DNA from: an uncultured Bacilli bacterium
GTDB taxonomy: Bacteria; Bacillota_I; Bacilli_A; RF39; UBA660
Length of the DNA stretch: 64,000 bases
Direction: 5' to 3'
Assembly (NCBI GenBank): GCA_944372195.1
Contig: CALVYK010000004.1
Span: 1-64,000, forward strand
Positions 42,867-50,968 of this stretch are shown here, piece by piece. The translations under genes were made by a program, and so were the position numbers. Below the pieces are notes generated by a model. The model ran no database searches, had not been told where the DNA came from, and worked only from the letters and a program-made list of their open reading frames with translations. How positions within the stretch are numbered: the stretch's first letter is position 1; each line of letters starts with the position of its first letter.

Positions 42867-44222
42867 ATGTCTTTTAGTAGTATTATTTTTTGTTTCATAT
42901 TTTTACCAATAGTAACAATATTATATTTTTTAATTCCTAAAAAAATTAAAACTATTTATTTATTAATTATTAGTATTATTTTTTATTCTTATGGCGGTTT
43001 ATTTAATACTTTTATATTGTTATTAATTGTTTTATATAACTTTATTTCAGTTAAAATAATGGATAATTTAAAGAATAAAGATAGAAAGTATAAATTAATT
43101 GAAATATTAATTATAAATATCTTTACTCTTTGTTATTTTAAATATTATTATATATTATTAAACAATATTTTTAGTAATATATCATTTAAACAAATTATTC
43201 TTCCTTTAGGAATGTCATTTTATTTATTTACTGTTTTATCTTATGTTATAGATGTTTATAGACAAAAAATAAAATGTGAATCTAATTTTATAAAATTTAG
43301 TTTATATATATTATTTTTTCCGAAATTAATAATGGGACCAATTGTTAGATATAGTGATTTTAATAAACAAATTGATAATCTGAATAATAATTTATTTAAT
43401 TATGGCTTTAAAAGATTTATTATTGGTTTATCAATGAAAATAATATTAGCTGATACTTTTTCTAGAATAATTAGTACAATTTCTATTAATTCAATGTTTA
43501 GCAGTTTAATATTAATGATTTTATATTCTCTACAAATATATTATGATTTTGCAGGTTATACTAATATGGCTTTAGGATTAAGTAATATATTTGGATTTGA
43601 ATTTGAAGAAAACTTTAATTATCCTTATTTATCAAAAAGTGTTGGTGAATTTTTTAGAAGATGGCATATTACATTAGGTAGTTGGTTTAAAGATTATGTA
43701 TATATTCCATTAGGTGGTAGTAGAGTATCAAAAGTAAAATTGATAAGAAATTTATTAATTGTTTGGATATTAACAGGTATGTGGCATGGCGCTAATTTAA
43801 ATTTTATTTTATGGGGATTATTTTTAGGTATAATAATTGTTTTAGAAAAACTGGTATTTAATAAAATAAATATAAATGAAATATTTAAAATATTAATAAC
43901 TTTTTTTCTCATATCAATAAGTTGGGTATTTTTCTTTAATTCCAATTTAAATGATATAATAGTTATATTAAAAAACCTATTTAATTTTGCTTGTATAATT
44001 GATAAAGAAACATATTTTATAGTAAAAAATAACATTGTTTATCTATTATTAGGTTTATTATTTTTAACGCCACTTTTAAGAAATATTGGTTATGTAGCAA
44101 AAACTAAATTCAATTATATATATAATATTTTAAATAATGTTTGTCTATTTGTTTTATTAATATTATCAACTGCATACTTAATAAGTTATTCATATCAAAC
44201 ATTTTTATATTTTAATTTTTAA
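42867..44222 (+). CDS. MBOAT family O-acyltransferase (AlgI/DltB-like)
   Basis: A 451-aa polytopic membrane-bound O-acyltransferase. FRRWHITLGSWFKDYVYIPLGGSR is the cytosolic re-entrant motif, and the catalytic His lies in TGMWHGANLNFILWG. About eleven membrane segments and length match AlgI/PatA-type proteins, which pass acyl groups across the membrane to extracytoplasmic transferases. The flanking SGNH and DHHW proteins are the expected acceptor-side partners. Confidence 0.93.
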   Translation: MSFSSIIFCFIFLPIVTILYFLIPKKIKTIYLLIISIIFYSYGGLFNTFILLLIVLYNFISVKIMDNLKNKDRKYKLIEILIINIFTLCYFKYYYILLNNIFSNISFKQIILPLGMSFYLFTVLSYVIDVYRQKIKCESNFIKFSLYILFFPKLIMGPIVRYSDFNKQIDNLNNNLFNYGFKRFIIGLSMKIILADTFSRIISTISINSMFSSLILMILYSLQIYYDFAGYTNMALGLSNIFGFEFEENFNYPYLSKSVGEFFRRWHITLGSWFKDYVYIPLGGSRVSKVKLIRNLLIVWILTGMWHGANLNFILWGLFLGIIIVLEKLVFNKININEIFKILITFFLISISWVFFFNSNLNDIIVILKNLFNFACIIDKETYFIVKNNIVYLLLGLLFLTPLLRNIGYVAKTKFNYIYNILNNVCLFVLLILSTAYLISYSYQTFLYFNF

Positions 44223-44234
44223 GAGGTGATTAGA

Positions 44235-45329
44235 TTGAAAAAAAATATTAAATTTATTGGCTATATAGCTTTAACATTTTTATTAACAATATTTTTTCTT
44301 AATTTATTTTTACCTGTTAAAACATTTTCTAAAGAAGAAAATAGGACTCTTGCTTCAAAACCTAAACTTCAACTTAGTAGCATAATTGATGGCAGTTATT
44401 TTTCTTCATATAATAAATATTTAGAAGATCAATTTTGGAATAAAGCAACCTGGAAGAGTTTAAAAACAAAATTTGAAAAATTTATAGGATTAAAGAAAAT
44501 TGATAATATTTATTTTGGTAATAATAAATTAATTGAAGAAATTGTAATTCCTAATGAAGAATTTTTAAATAGAAGAGTAAACAATATTAAAAAATTAAAT
44601 CAGTATTATCAAAATTTAAGTATTGTTTTAATTCCAAATAAAATAGGAATATATTATGATGAAGTAGATAGTTCTAATGTTCAAAAAGAAATATATGATG
44701 AATTTACCAATAACTTTAATGATTTGTTTAAAATAAATAGTTTTGAGGTTTTAAATAATCATAAAGAAGAAGATATTTTTTATAAAACTGATCATCATTA
44801 TACTACTAAAGCTGCGCTTTATATCAGTGAAGCATTATATAGTAAAAAAATAGATTATTCTAAATATATTGTAAACAATAGCTTTTATGGTACTAGTGCT
44901 AATAAAATAGGATATTATAATTATTCTGATACTATAGAATTATATATACCAAATAATGATATAAAATATTATCTAACATACAATAATGAAGATACTATTT
45001 ATACATCAATATATGATAAAACTAAACAATATAGTTATAATCCATACGAAATATTTTTTGGTGGTAATAAGAGTATTATTGATATAAAAACAACTTCTAA
45101 AAATAAAGATAAATTACTATTAATAAAAGATTCTTATGCCAATAGTTTCGTACCTTTTATTTTAGAAGAGTATCAAGAAATAATAATTATTGACCCAAGA
45201 TATTATCATGATGATTTGAATAATTTAATAAATGATAAAGAAATTACTAATATAATGTTATTTTATAATATGAATACTTTTTTTGAAGATAGTTCTTTAG
45301 ATGATTTAATAGAAAATTTAAAAGAATAA
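44235..45329 (+). CDS. DHHW family protein (AlgJ/AlgX-like SGNH fold)
   Basis: A 364-aa protein with an N-terminal anchor and an extracytoplasmic AlgX/AlgJ-like domain. The late DHHYTTKAAL motif and an earlier KEENRTLA segment are typical of DHHW proteins associated with MBOAT genes. A further LLIKDSYANSFVPF segment holds the likely Ser nucleophile. TTG at 44235, 7 bp after AAGAGGTG, is preferred over GTG at 44226. Last gene of the operon. Confidence 0.85.
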   Translation: MKKNIKFIGYIALTFLLTIFFLNLFLPVKTFSKEENRTLASKPKLQLSSIIDGSYFSSYNKYLEDQFWNKATWKSLKTKFEKFIGLKKIDNIYFGNNKLIEEIVIPNEEFLNRRVNNIKKLNQYYQNLSIVLIPNKIGIYYDEVDSSNVQKEIYDEFTNNFNDLFKINSFEVLNNHKEEDIFYKTDHHYTTKAALYISEALYSKKIDYSKYIVNNSFYGTSANKIGYYNYSDTIELYIPNNDIKYYLTYNNEDTIYTSIYDKTKQYSYNPYEIFFGGNKSIIDIKTTSKNKDKLLLIKDSYANSFVPFILEEYQEIIIIDPRYYHDDLNNLINDKEITNIMLFYNMNTFFEDSSLDDLIENLKE

Positions 45330-45344
45330 TATGTCAATTTAATT

Positions 45345-45383
45345 GTAAAAAATACATAGAAATAATAGAAGAATATTGATTAT
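45345..45383. repeat. Intergenic family element B, left flank of CRISPR-Cas
   Basis: It is near-identical to 53832-53869, sharing ATACATAGAAATAATAGAAG and the following AATATTGATTAT. It lacks the promoter half that elements A and C carry. It lies 92 bp before cas9. Confidence 0.8.
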
Positions 45384-45425
45384 ATTATTTTTTTATGCAT
45401 AAATTAATATCTTTTATCCAATTAT

Positions 45426-45454
45426 TTCCATTTTTAAATCAGATATGCTATAAT
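45426..45454 (+). promoter_or_regulatory. cas9 promoter
   Basis: An extended -10, TGCTATAAT (45446-45454), with a weak -35 (TTCCAT at 45426). GGAG (45463-45466) follows, 8 bp before the cas9 ATG. The predicted untranslated leader is short. Confidence 0.65.
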
Positions 45455-45474
45455 TTATGTATGGAGTGTGATTT

Positions 45475-48400
45475 ATGCAAAGATATGCTATAGGACTAGA
45501 TTTAGGAATCAAAAATATTGGTTGGTCTATTTATGATTTAGATAATAATAATATCGCAAATTATGGAGTTAGAATTTTTAATGAAAGTAGTAATGCTAGC
45601 GATAGAAGAAGTTTTCGCGCTGGAAGAAGGCTAAGAAAAAGGAAAAAAAATCGTATTAAAGATATTAAAAAAATATTAAATCAAATTAATTTTCCGACTA
45701 CTAATACATTGGATACAAAAATGATTTATACAAGATGTAATGGTTTAAATAATCAAATATCTAAGCAGGATATTACAAATATTTTATTTTATTTTTGTAC
45801 TAATCGTGGATATATTCCGTTTGATGAAAATGATGACTCTAAAACAAAATTAGAATTTATTTCTTTAGATGGTAAATTTCCATGTGAATACTATAAAGAA
45901 ATGCTAAATGATATAAATAAATATCATAATATGAATAAATTAGTTTTAAACAAAGATAATTTAAGAGAAATTAATAAATTATTATCAGTACAAAAGAAAT
46001 ATTATTCTGAATTAACTGATGATGTAATATCTAATATAATTGGTATTATTTCTAGAAAAAGAAATTTTTGGGAAGGACCTGGTGGAGGTAAAAATTCAGT
46101 TATTACACCTTATGGTAGATTTAAATCAGAAAAAGATGTTGAAAATTATCTTGAAAATAAAGAAGTAAACCCTTACTATGAAGAATATTTATTTGAAGAT
46201 TTAATTGGAAATTGTGAAATTGAAATTAATGAAAAAAAAGCACCTATTCTTAATTACTATTCAGAAAAATTTAATGCCATTAATTTATTAATAAATATTT
46301 ATTTTGTTTGTGATAATTTATTAGGTGAATATTACAAAAAAGAAAAAGATATTTATAAATTAAATAAAAAAGGAATTGAAACTATATTAAATTATGCGTT
46401 AGAAAATAACGAAATGTCATTGAAAAATCTTATTAAAAAAGTTTTAAATATTGACTTTAATATTGTTAAAGGTTATAGTGATGAAGAATTAAAAATATTT
46501 GAACATTATATCTATATAAAAAAACAATTTATAAAATCAAATCATGATATAAGTTGGATGAGTAATATTCAGTTATATAATAAAATAGTTTATTATTTAA
46601 CTTTTACGCCAGGTATTTTAGAATTTACAAAATTTGTAAATAATAATTTAAATGAAGAATATAATTTTGACGATGATTTTTTTGAAATTTTTAAAGAAAT
46701 AAGAAGAAAAAGAATTAGTTATTTAAAATATCATAGACTATCTGAAAAAGTTTTAGTTAGATCAATTAATGATATGTTGGAGCACGAAGAAAATTTTTCT
46801 AAATTAAGAAGAAGTTTAAATTATGATAAACAAGCAATGGAATATTTTAAGAAAAATTATACTAATCAAACACGAGACTTGATTTTATTAGATCCAAAAC
46901 ATATTGATAATATCATTGCTTCACCACAAGTAAAAAAGACTTTAAGACAAGCAATAAAAATTATAAATGCTATTATTAAAGAAGAAAAAAGATATCCTGA
47001 AGTTATTGCTATTGAATCAACAAAAGAAGTTAATACGCAACTTCAACAAAAAAGTATTGCTAAATCTCAAAAAATTCAAAAAGATTTACGAGATGCTGCA
47101 ATTAAAGAACTTGGAGATATTAAAAATTATAAATTAATTGAAAAATATATGTTGTTTAAAGAGATAAATGGAATTTGTCCTTATTGTGGTAAACCATTAA
47201 CTAAAGATTTTACTTCATGGGATAATATTCATATTGATCATATTTTGCCAAGAAGTATTACTTTTGATAATTCATTCGAAAATAAAACTGCTTGTTGTCA
47301 CGATTGTAATGAACACAAAAAAAATTGTTCACCTTATGAATATTTAAAAGGAAAAAATCTATATGATGAATTTAAAAAAAGAATTGAAAATTTAAAAATA
47401 AGTGATGAAAAAAAAGAAAACTTTTTAAACGAAAACATTTTAAATAAATATAAAATTAGATTTTTTAATCGAAATTTAAGAGATACAGCTTATGCAACAA
47501 CAGAATTAATAAATCAAATTAATTTGCTAAATAATTATAATAGTAATGATAATATAATCAAAACATTTACAACATCTGGTAAAATCACTAGTGAAATAAG
47601 AAAAAAATATAATTTAGAAAAAAATAGGGATACACTATTTCATCATGCAGTAGATGCTTCAATTTTAACATCTATAATTAATACTGAATATGGGAAAATA
47701 ATATTAGAATCTCAAAATGATAGAAAATTTTGGATAAATAATGGTTATAATAAAATAAATAATATAAATGACATAATTGATAATATTGATATATCTAAAA
47801 ATATTGATGAAATTAGAACGATTGATGATGATAATATTAGAAAATCATTACAAGTTGATAAAACTTATCAAGGTGCATATGCAAATGCAAATTTATATAA
47901 AATTATTAAAAAAGAAGATAATTTTTATAAAATAGAACAAGTTGATATTTATAGTGATTTATTATTCGATGGTAAAAATAGTAATGGAATTGCTAAATTT
48001 GAAACTTTATTTGACGAAAATGATAAAAAAATGGTTTTATTATGTCAAGAAAAAGATTATAAATTATTTAAAAAATTAAAAAAAATTTATTATCAATATA
48101 AAGAAATTAAAGGAAATCCTTTTATAAATTATTTGATAGAAATAGGTGAATACAAAAAAGGCGGCATTGCAGGTGTTCATTATGGTATAAGACAAAGTGA
48201 TAAAAATTCGGCATTAGTTAAAACTTTAAGATATTATACACCAATTACAGATCCTTATTTGATTAATAAGAAAAGCATTAATAAAAAAGCTAAAACATAT
48301 ATAGGTTATAATAGTTTAACACAAGTATGTACTCAAATATTTTATGATGAAGAAAAGAAAAAATATGTTTTCTTACCAATTAATAAAATATGTGTTAAAA

Positions 48401-48678
48401 ATGGAAAAATTGATGAAAATAATGAATATTATAAAATGATTTATCAAAAAACAATAGGGGATAAAAAACTAAAATTTATAGATAATATATATTGTGGTGA
48501 TCGTGTTGATGTAGTTAAAAAAGATGGAACAATTATATCTGATTATTATAGTTGTTATCATAAAACAGCAAATTGCGGAATGCTAAAGAATGGAAAATAT
48601 ATTGCTTCTACTGATCAAGATATAATAATTTATGATGTAGATGTTTTAGGTAATAAAAAAAGAAGATTAAGGGATTGA
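45475..48678 (+). CDS. cas9: CRISPR-associated endonuclease Cas9 (compact, type II-A-like)
   Basis: A 1067-aa RNA-guided DNA nuclease. RuvC-I is IGLDLGIKNIGW with Asp9, the arginine-rich bridge helix lies at about 44-65 (RRSFRAGRRLRKRKK), RuvC-II is VIAIES with Glu514, HNH is at about 560-625 with Asp588/His589 in HIDHILPRS, and RuvC-III is FHHAVDAS with Asp727. The HNH is flanked by CPYC (568-571) and CCHDC (Cys608, Cys611), a possible zinc site. The C-terminal ~330 residues hold the wedge/PAM-interacting region. Size is like SaCas9 rather than SpCas9. All catalytic residues are present. The PAM cannot be read from this sequence. Confidence 0.97.
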   Translation: MQRYAIGLDLGIKNIGWSIYDLDNNNIANYGVRIFNESSNASDRRSFRAGRRLRKRKKNRIKDIKKILNQINFPTTNTLDTKMIYTRCNGLNNQISKQDITNILFYFCTNRGYIPFDENDDSKTKLEFISLDGKFPCEYYKEMLNDINKYHNMNKLVLNKDNLREINKLLSVQKKYYSELTDDVISNIIGIISRKRNFWEGPGGGKNSVITPYGRFKSEKDVENYLENKEVNPYYEEYLFEDLIGNCEIEINEKKAPILNYYSEKFNAINLLINIYFVCDNLLGEYYKKEKDIYKLNKKGIETILNYALENNEMSLKNLIKKVLNIDFNIVKGYSDEELKIFEHYIYIKKQFIKSNHDISWMSNIQLYNKIVYYLTFTPGILEFTKFVNNNLNEEYNFDDDFFEIFKEIRRKRISYLKYHRLSEKVLVRSINDMLEHEENFSKLRRSLNYDKQAMEYFKKNYTNQTRDLILLDPKHIDNIIASPQVKKTLRQAIKIINAIIKEEKRYPEVIAIESTKEVNTQLQQKSIAKSQKIQKDLRDAAIKELGDIKNYKLIEKYMLFKEINGICPYCGKPLTKDFTSWDNIHIDHILPRSITFDNSFENKTACCHDCNEHKKNCSPYEYLKGKNLYDEFKKRIENLKISDEKKENFLNENILNKYKIRFFNRNLRDTAYATTELINQINLLNNYNSNDNIIKTFTTSGKITSEIRKKYNLEKNRDTLFHHAVDASILTSIINTEYGKIILESQNDRKFWINNGYNKINNINDIIDNIDISKNIDEIRTIDDDNIRKSLQVDKTYQGAYANANLYKIIKKEDNFYKIEQVDIYSDLLFDGKNSNGIAKFETLFDENDKKMVLLCQEKDYKLFKKLKKIYYQYKEIKGNPFINYLIEIGEYKKGGIAGVHYGIRQSDKNSALVKTLRYYTPITDPYLINKKSINKKAKTYIGYNSLTQVCTQIFYDEEKKKYVFLPINKICVKNGKIDENNEYYKMIYQKTIGDKKLKFIDNIYCGDRVDVVKKDGTIISDYYSCYHKTANCGMLKNGKYIASTDQDIIIYDVDVLGNKKRRLRD

Positions 48679-48703
48679 CAAAAAATAATAATTACTGTAG
48701 AAT
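48675..48703 (+). promoter_or_regulatory. tracrRNA promoter at the cas9 stop
   Basis: TTGACA (48675-48680) overlaps the cas9 stop codon, followed by a 17-bp spacer and TAGAAT (48698-48703). The predicted start is near 48710, just before the first anti-repeat. Confidence 0.85.
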
Positions 48704-48709
48704 TATAAG

Positions 48710-48858
48710 TGAGTTTTATATTACTTGAATTTTACAGTATCCAAATAAGAAAACCTATATCTTATTTAAAAGTTTTATATTACTCAAATTTTACAGGGTT
48801 TCCTATTATTACTCTTTATGAGGAACCCGAGACCATGATATTATTCGTGGTCTTTTTT
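48710..48858 (+). ncRNA. tracrRNA with two tandem anti-repeats
   Basis: Anti-repeat 1 (48713-48742) pairs with 30 of 36 repeat bases with two G-U pairs and one mismatch, and AAAAC (48750-48754) can add the repeat's first five bases. Anti-repeat 2 (48772-48796) pairs with the last 25 repeat bases with one mismatch. The sequence after it can form the usual internal bulge and lower stem (TCCTA with TAGGA), a small nexus-like CTC/GAG hairpin near 48812-48822 and a terminator. A 7-bp hairpin AAATAAG/CTTATTT (48743-48767) separates the anti-repeats. Confidence 0.85.
48831..48858 (+). terminator. tracrRNA terminator
   Basis: GACCATGA (48831-48838) pairs with TCGTGGTC (48845-48852) with one G-U pair, followed by six T. 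The cas1 start codon comes only 6 bp later. An alternative hairpin GGGTTTCCT/AGGAACCC (48796-48828) lies just upstream. Confidence 0.9.
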
Positions 48859-48864
48859 ATTTAT

Positions 48865-49743
48865 ATGTCTTTTAGAACTATATTAATAGATAAACCGGCA
48901 AGGTTATATTTAGATTTAAATAATATTGTTGTACATTGTGAAGATAAGTATTGGATAAATTTAGATGAGATAAATACAATTATAATTGATGATTTAAGAT
49001 GTAATATAACATTAAAACTACTATCTTTATTATGTGAAAAAGGAATAAATGTTATAATCACAAATAATTCACATATGCCAGTCGGGTGTATAGAAACATT
49101 ATATAATCACTCTAGATCTTCTAAAAATATTAAAAATCAAATAAATTGGAAAAATGAATATAAAGTTAATTTGTGGACGATAATTGTAAAACAAAAAATT
49201 AAAAACCAAATCTATACTTTAATAAATCATGATAAAAAAGATAAAATTGAAATGTTGACAAATTTTTTTAACGATGTGAAATTAAATGATGTTACAAATA
49301 GAGAAGGTTTAACTAGTAGAGTTTATTTTAAAGAATTATTTGGTAATAATTTTAAAAGGTTTAATGAAGATATGATTAATTATTCTTTAAACTATAGTTA
49401 TCAAATCGTAAGAGCTAAAATAAGTCAAGAAATAGTTAGTTTGGGGTATATTACTGCTATAGGTATAAATCATCGAAGTGAATATAATCAATTTAATTTA
49501 TCTGATGATTTAATAGAAGTATATAGGCCTATAATTGATTATTATGTATATAAATTATTATTGGATTGCGAATGTTTTTCATCTAGTTTTAAAGAAAAAT
49601 TGGTAAATATTTTAAATGAAATAATAAAAATAGATGGAAAGGAATATAAAATACATAATAGTATAACTATTTATTTACAATCTGTTTTTACTTATTTATT
49701 AGTGGGAGATTTAACTAAATTAAAATTTCCAGAATTAAAATGA
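48865..49743 (+). CDS. cas1: CRISPR-associated integrase Cas1
   Basis: A 292-aa Cas1 integrase. The start at 48865 gives the normal N-terminus (MSFRTILIDKPARLYLDLNN). A GTG-started extension from 48709 would translate the tracrRNA and is rejected. Catalytic residues are Glu147 in REGLTSRVYF, His203 in INHRSEYNQF and the acidic segment LSDDLIEVYRPIID (214-225). There is no Shine-Dalgarno before the ATG, and the gene starts 6 bp after the tracrRNA terminator, so it relies on read-through. An in-frame ATG at 48835 is a weak alternative. Confidence 0.93.
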   Translation: MSFRTILIDKPARLYLDLNNIVVHCEDKYWINLDEINTIIIDDLRCNITLKLLSLLCEKGINVIITNNSHMPVGCIETLYNHSRSSKNIKNQINWKNEYKVNLWTIIVKQKIKNQIYTLINHDKKDKIEMLTNFFNDVKLNDVTNREGLTSRVYFKELFGNNFKRFNEDMINYSLNYSYQIVRAKISQEIVSLGYITAIGINHRSEYNQFNLSDDLIEVYRPIIDYYVYKLLLDCECFSSSFKEKLVNILNEIIKIDGKEYKIHNSITIYLQSVFTYLLVGDLTKLKFPELK

Positions 49744-50081
49744 ATTTATATAGGCAAATGAGAATAATTTTAATTTATGATCTTCCTACTAATGAAAAAA
49801 TAGAGCAAAAAATTTATAATAAATTTCATAATGATATTAAGAAAATAGGCTTTTATATGCTTCAATATTCTGTTTATGTAAAAATAATTCAAAATGATAG
49901 TAATTTTAATCAAATTTATAATAAATTAGCTACTATAATTCCAGATATAGGGAATATTATCCTATTCAAGATAACTGAAAAACAATTTTCTGAATTAATA
50001 TATTTAAGAGGAGAAAAAAATAAATATGAAACAATAGTTGGTAATAATGAATTAGTGGTGTTTAGGAGTGATACTAATTAA
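49740..50081 (+). CDS. cas2: CRISPR-associated protein Cas2
   Basis: A 113-aa Cas2 with the type II pattern MRIILIYDLPTNEK (Asp14) and a second beta-strand region LQYSVYVKI. It forms the adaptation complex with Cas1. It overlaps cas1 as ATGA and the next gene by 14 bp, so cas1-cas2-csn2 are translationally coupled. Confidence 0.95.
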   Translation: MNLYRQMRIILIYDLPTNEKIEQKIYNKFHNDIKKIGFYMLQYSVYVKIIQNDSNFNQIYNKLATIIPDIGNIILFKITEKQFSELIYLRGEKNKYETIVGNNELVVFRSDTN

Positions 50082-50943
50082 AGAATTAATAATAAATAAT
50101 GAAAGCATATTAATTGATTTGTATAATAATTTAATTTATGAAAAATATACAGATATATTAAATTTGTATAAATATTTTGATGAATGCATAAATGAAAAAA
50201 ATAAAGATTTAAATGTAAAAATAGGAGATAAGAACATTAACAATAAAGATTATATATTATATAATTTTATGGATATACAAACTATTTTGGAAAGTATAAA
50301 ATATAAAAAGAATTCATTATTATTTGATTATTTAAATTCTTATTTACTAGATAACATTACTGATATCGATGATTTAAATGAATATGTGAAAAAATATTTC
50401 TTAAAGTATTTAAAAAATTGTAATATTGATTTAAATGTTAATTCTATTGACAATACTTTGAAGATCTTTTCAAATTGTTTGGAAATAATTCCAAATGTAG
50501 ATAATCCTATAGAAAAAATAAATTATATGTTAAAATACATTATTAATAATAATTTAAATAAAACGGTAATTATATTTTTAAATTCGGATAATTTTTATAT
50601 TCCTTATAATTTTGAAAATATCATATTTTTTGACATTTCTAAAAAAATTAATATAAATGACAATAATATTTTAATAACTGATAATTTTTATAAAAATTTA
50701 GATTTTCAAATTATTTTAGAATATTTAGAAATAAATTGGCCAATTCAATTTAACAAAGAATCTACTTTATATTGGTTAAAATATTATTTTATAAATTGTT
50801 TTTCATTGTCTAAAATTAAAATTACTAATGATGAATTATTGATAATTGCATTTTTATTAAAAAAAATGTATAAATTAAATCAAAATATTTATTATTCTAA
50901 TAAAATAAACGATATTATTAAATCTTTTATTGCCAATTTATAA
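50068..50943 (+). CDS. csn2: Divergent long Csn2-like adaptation protein
   Basis: A 291-aa protein in the csn2 position of a type II-A operon. Its N-terminal ~210 residues keep the Csn2 layout: IKELIINNESILIDLYNN at the start, a long helical insert, then VIIFLNSDNFYIPYNFENIIFFDISKK and NILITDNF, which align by eye with the Csn2 Walker-like core and its closing strand. About 80 further C-terminal residues (from YKNLDFQII) are absent from short Csn2 proteins such as that of S. pyogenes. The start is GTG at 50068, inside cas2. Its 3' end carries the -35 box of the array promoter. Confidence 0.75.
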   Translation: MILIKELIINNESILIDLYNNLIYEKYTDILNLYKYFDECINEKNKDLNVKIGDKNINNKDYILYNFMDIQTILESIKYKKNSLLFDYLNSYLLDNITDIDDLNEYVKKYFLKYLKNCNIDLNVNSIDNTLKIFSNCLEIIPNVDNPIEKINYMLKYIINNNLNKTVIIFLNSDNFYIPYNFENIIFFDISKKININDNNILITDNFYKNLDFQIILEYLEINWPIQFNKESTLYWLKYYFINCFSLSKIKITNDELLIIAFLLKKMYKLNQNIYYSNKINDIIKSFIANL

Positions 50944-50958
50944 TTATAATGGTATAAT
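50930..50958 (+). promoter_or_regulatory. CRISPR array promoter at the csn2 end
   Basis: TTGCCA (50930-50935), inside the end of csn2, a 17-bp spacer and TATAAT (50953-50958) place the transcription start near 50965, about 4 nt before the first repeat. Only 25 bp separate the csn2 stop from the array, so the leader is extremely short or extends into csn2. Confidence 0.75.
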
Positions 50959-50968
50959 CAATTTATAG

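Noticed and set aside
48709-48864. A 52-codon N-terminal extension of cas1 starting at GTG 48709
   Set aside because: The extension reads through the tracrRNA anti-repeats and terminator, and the normal Cas1 N-terminus begins at 48865.
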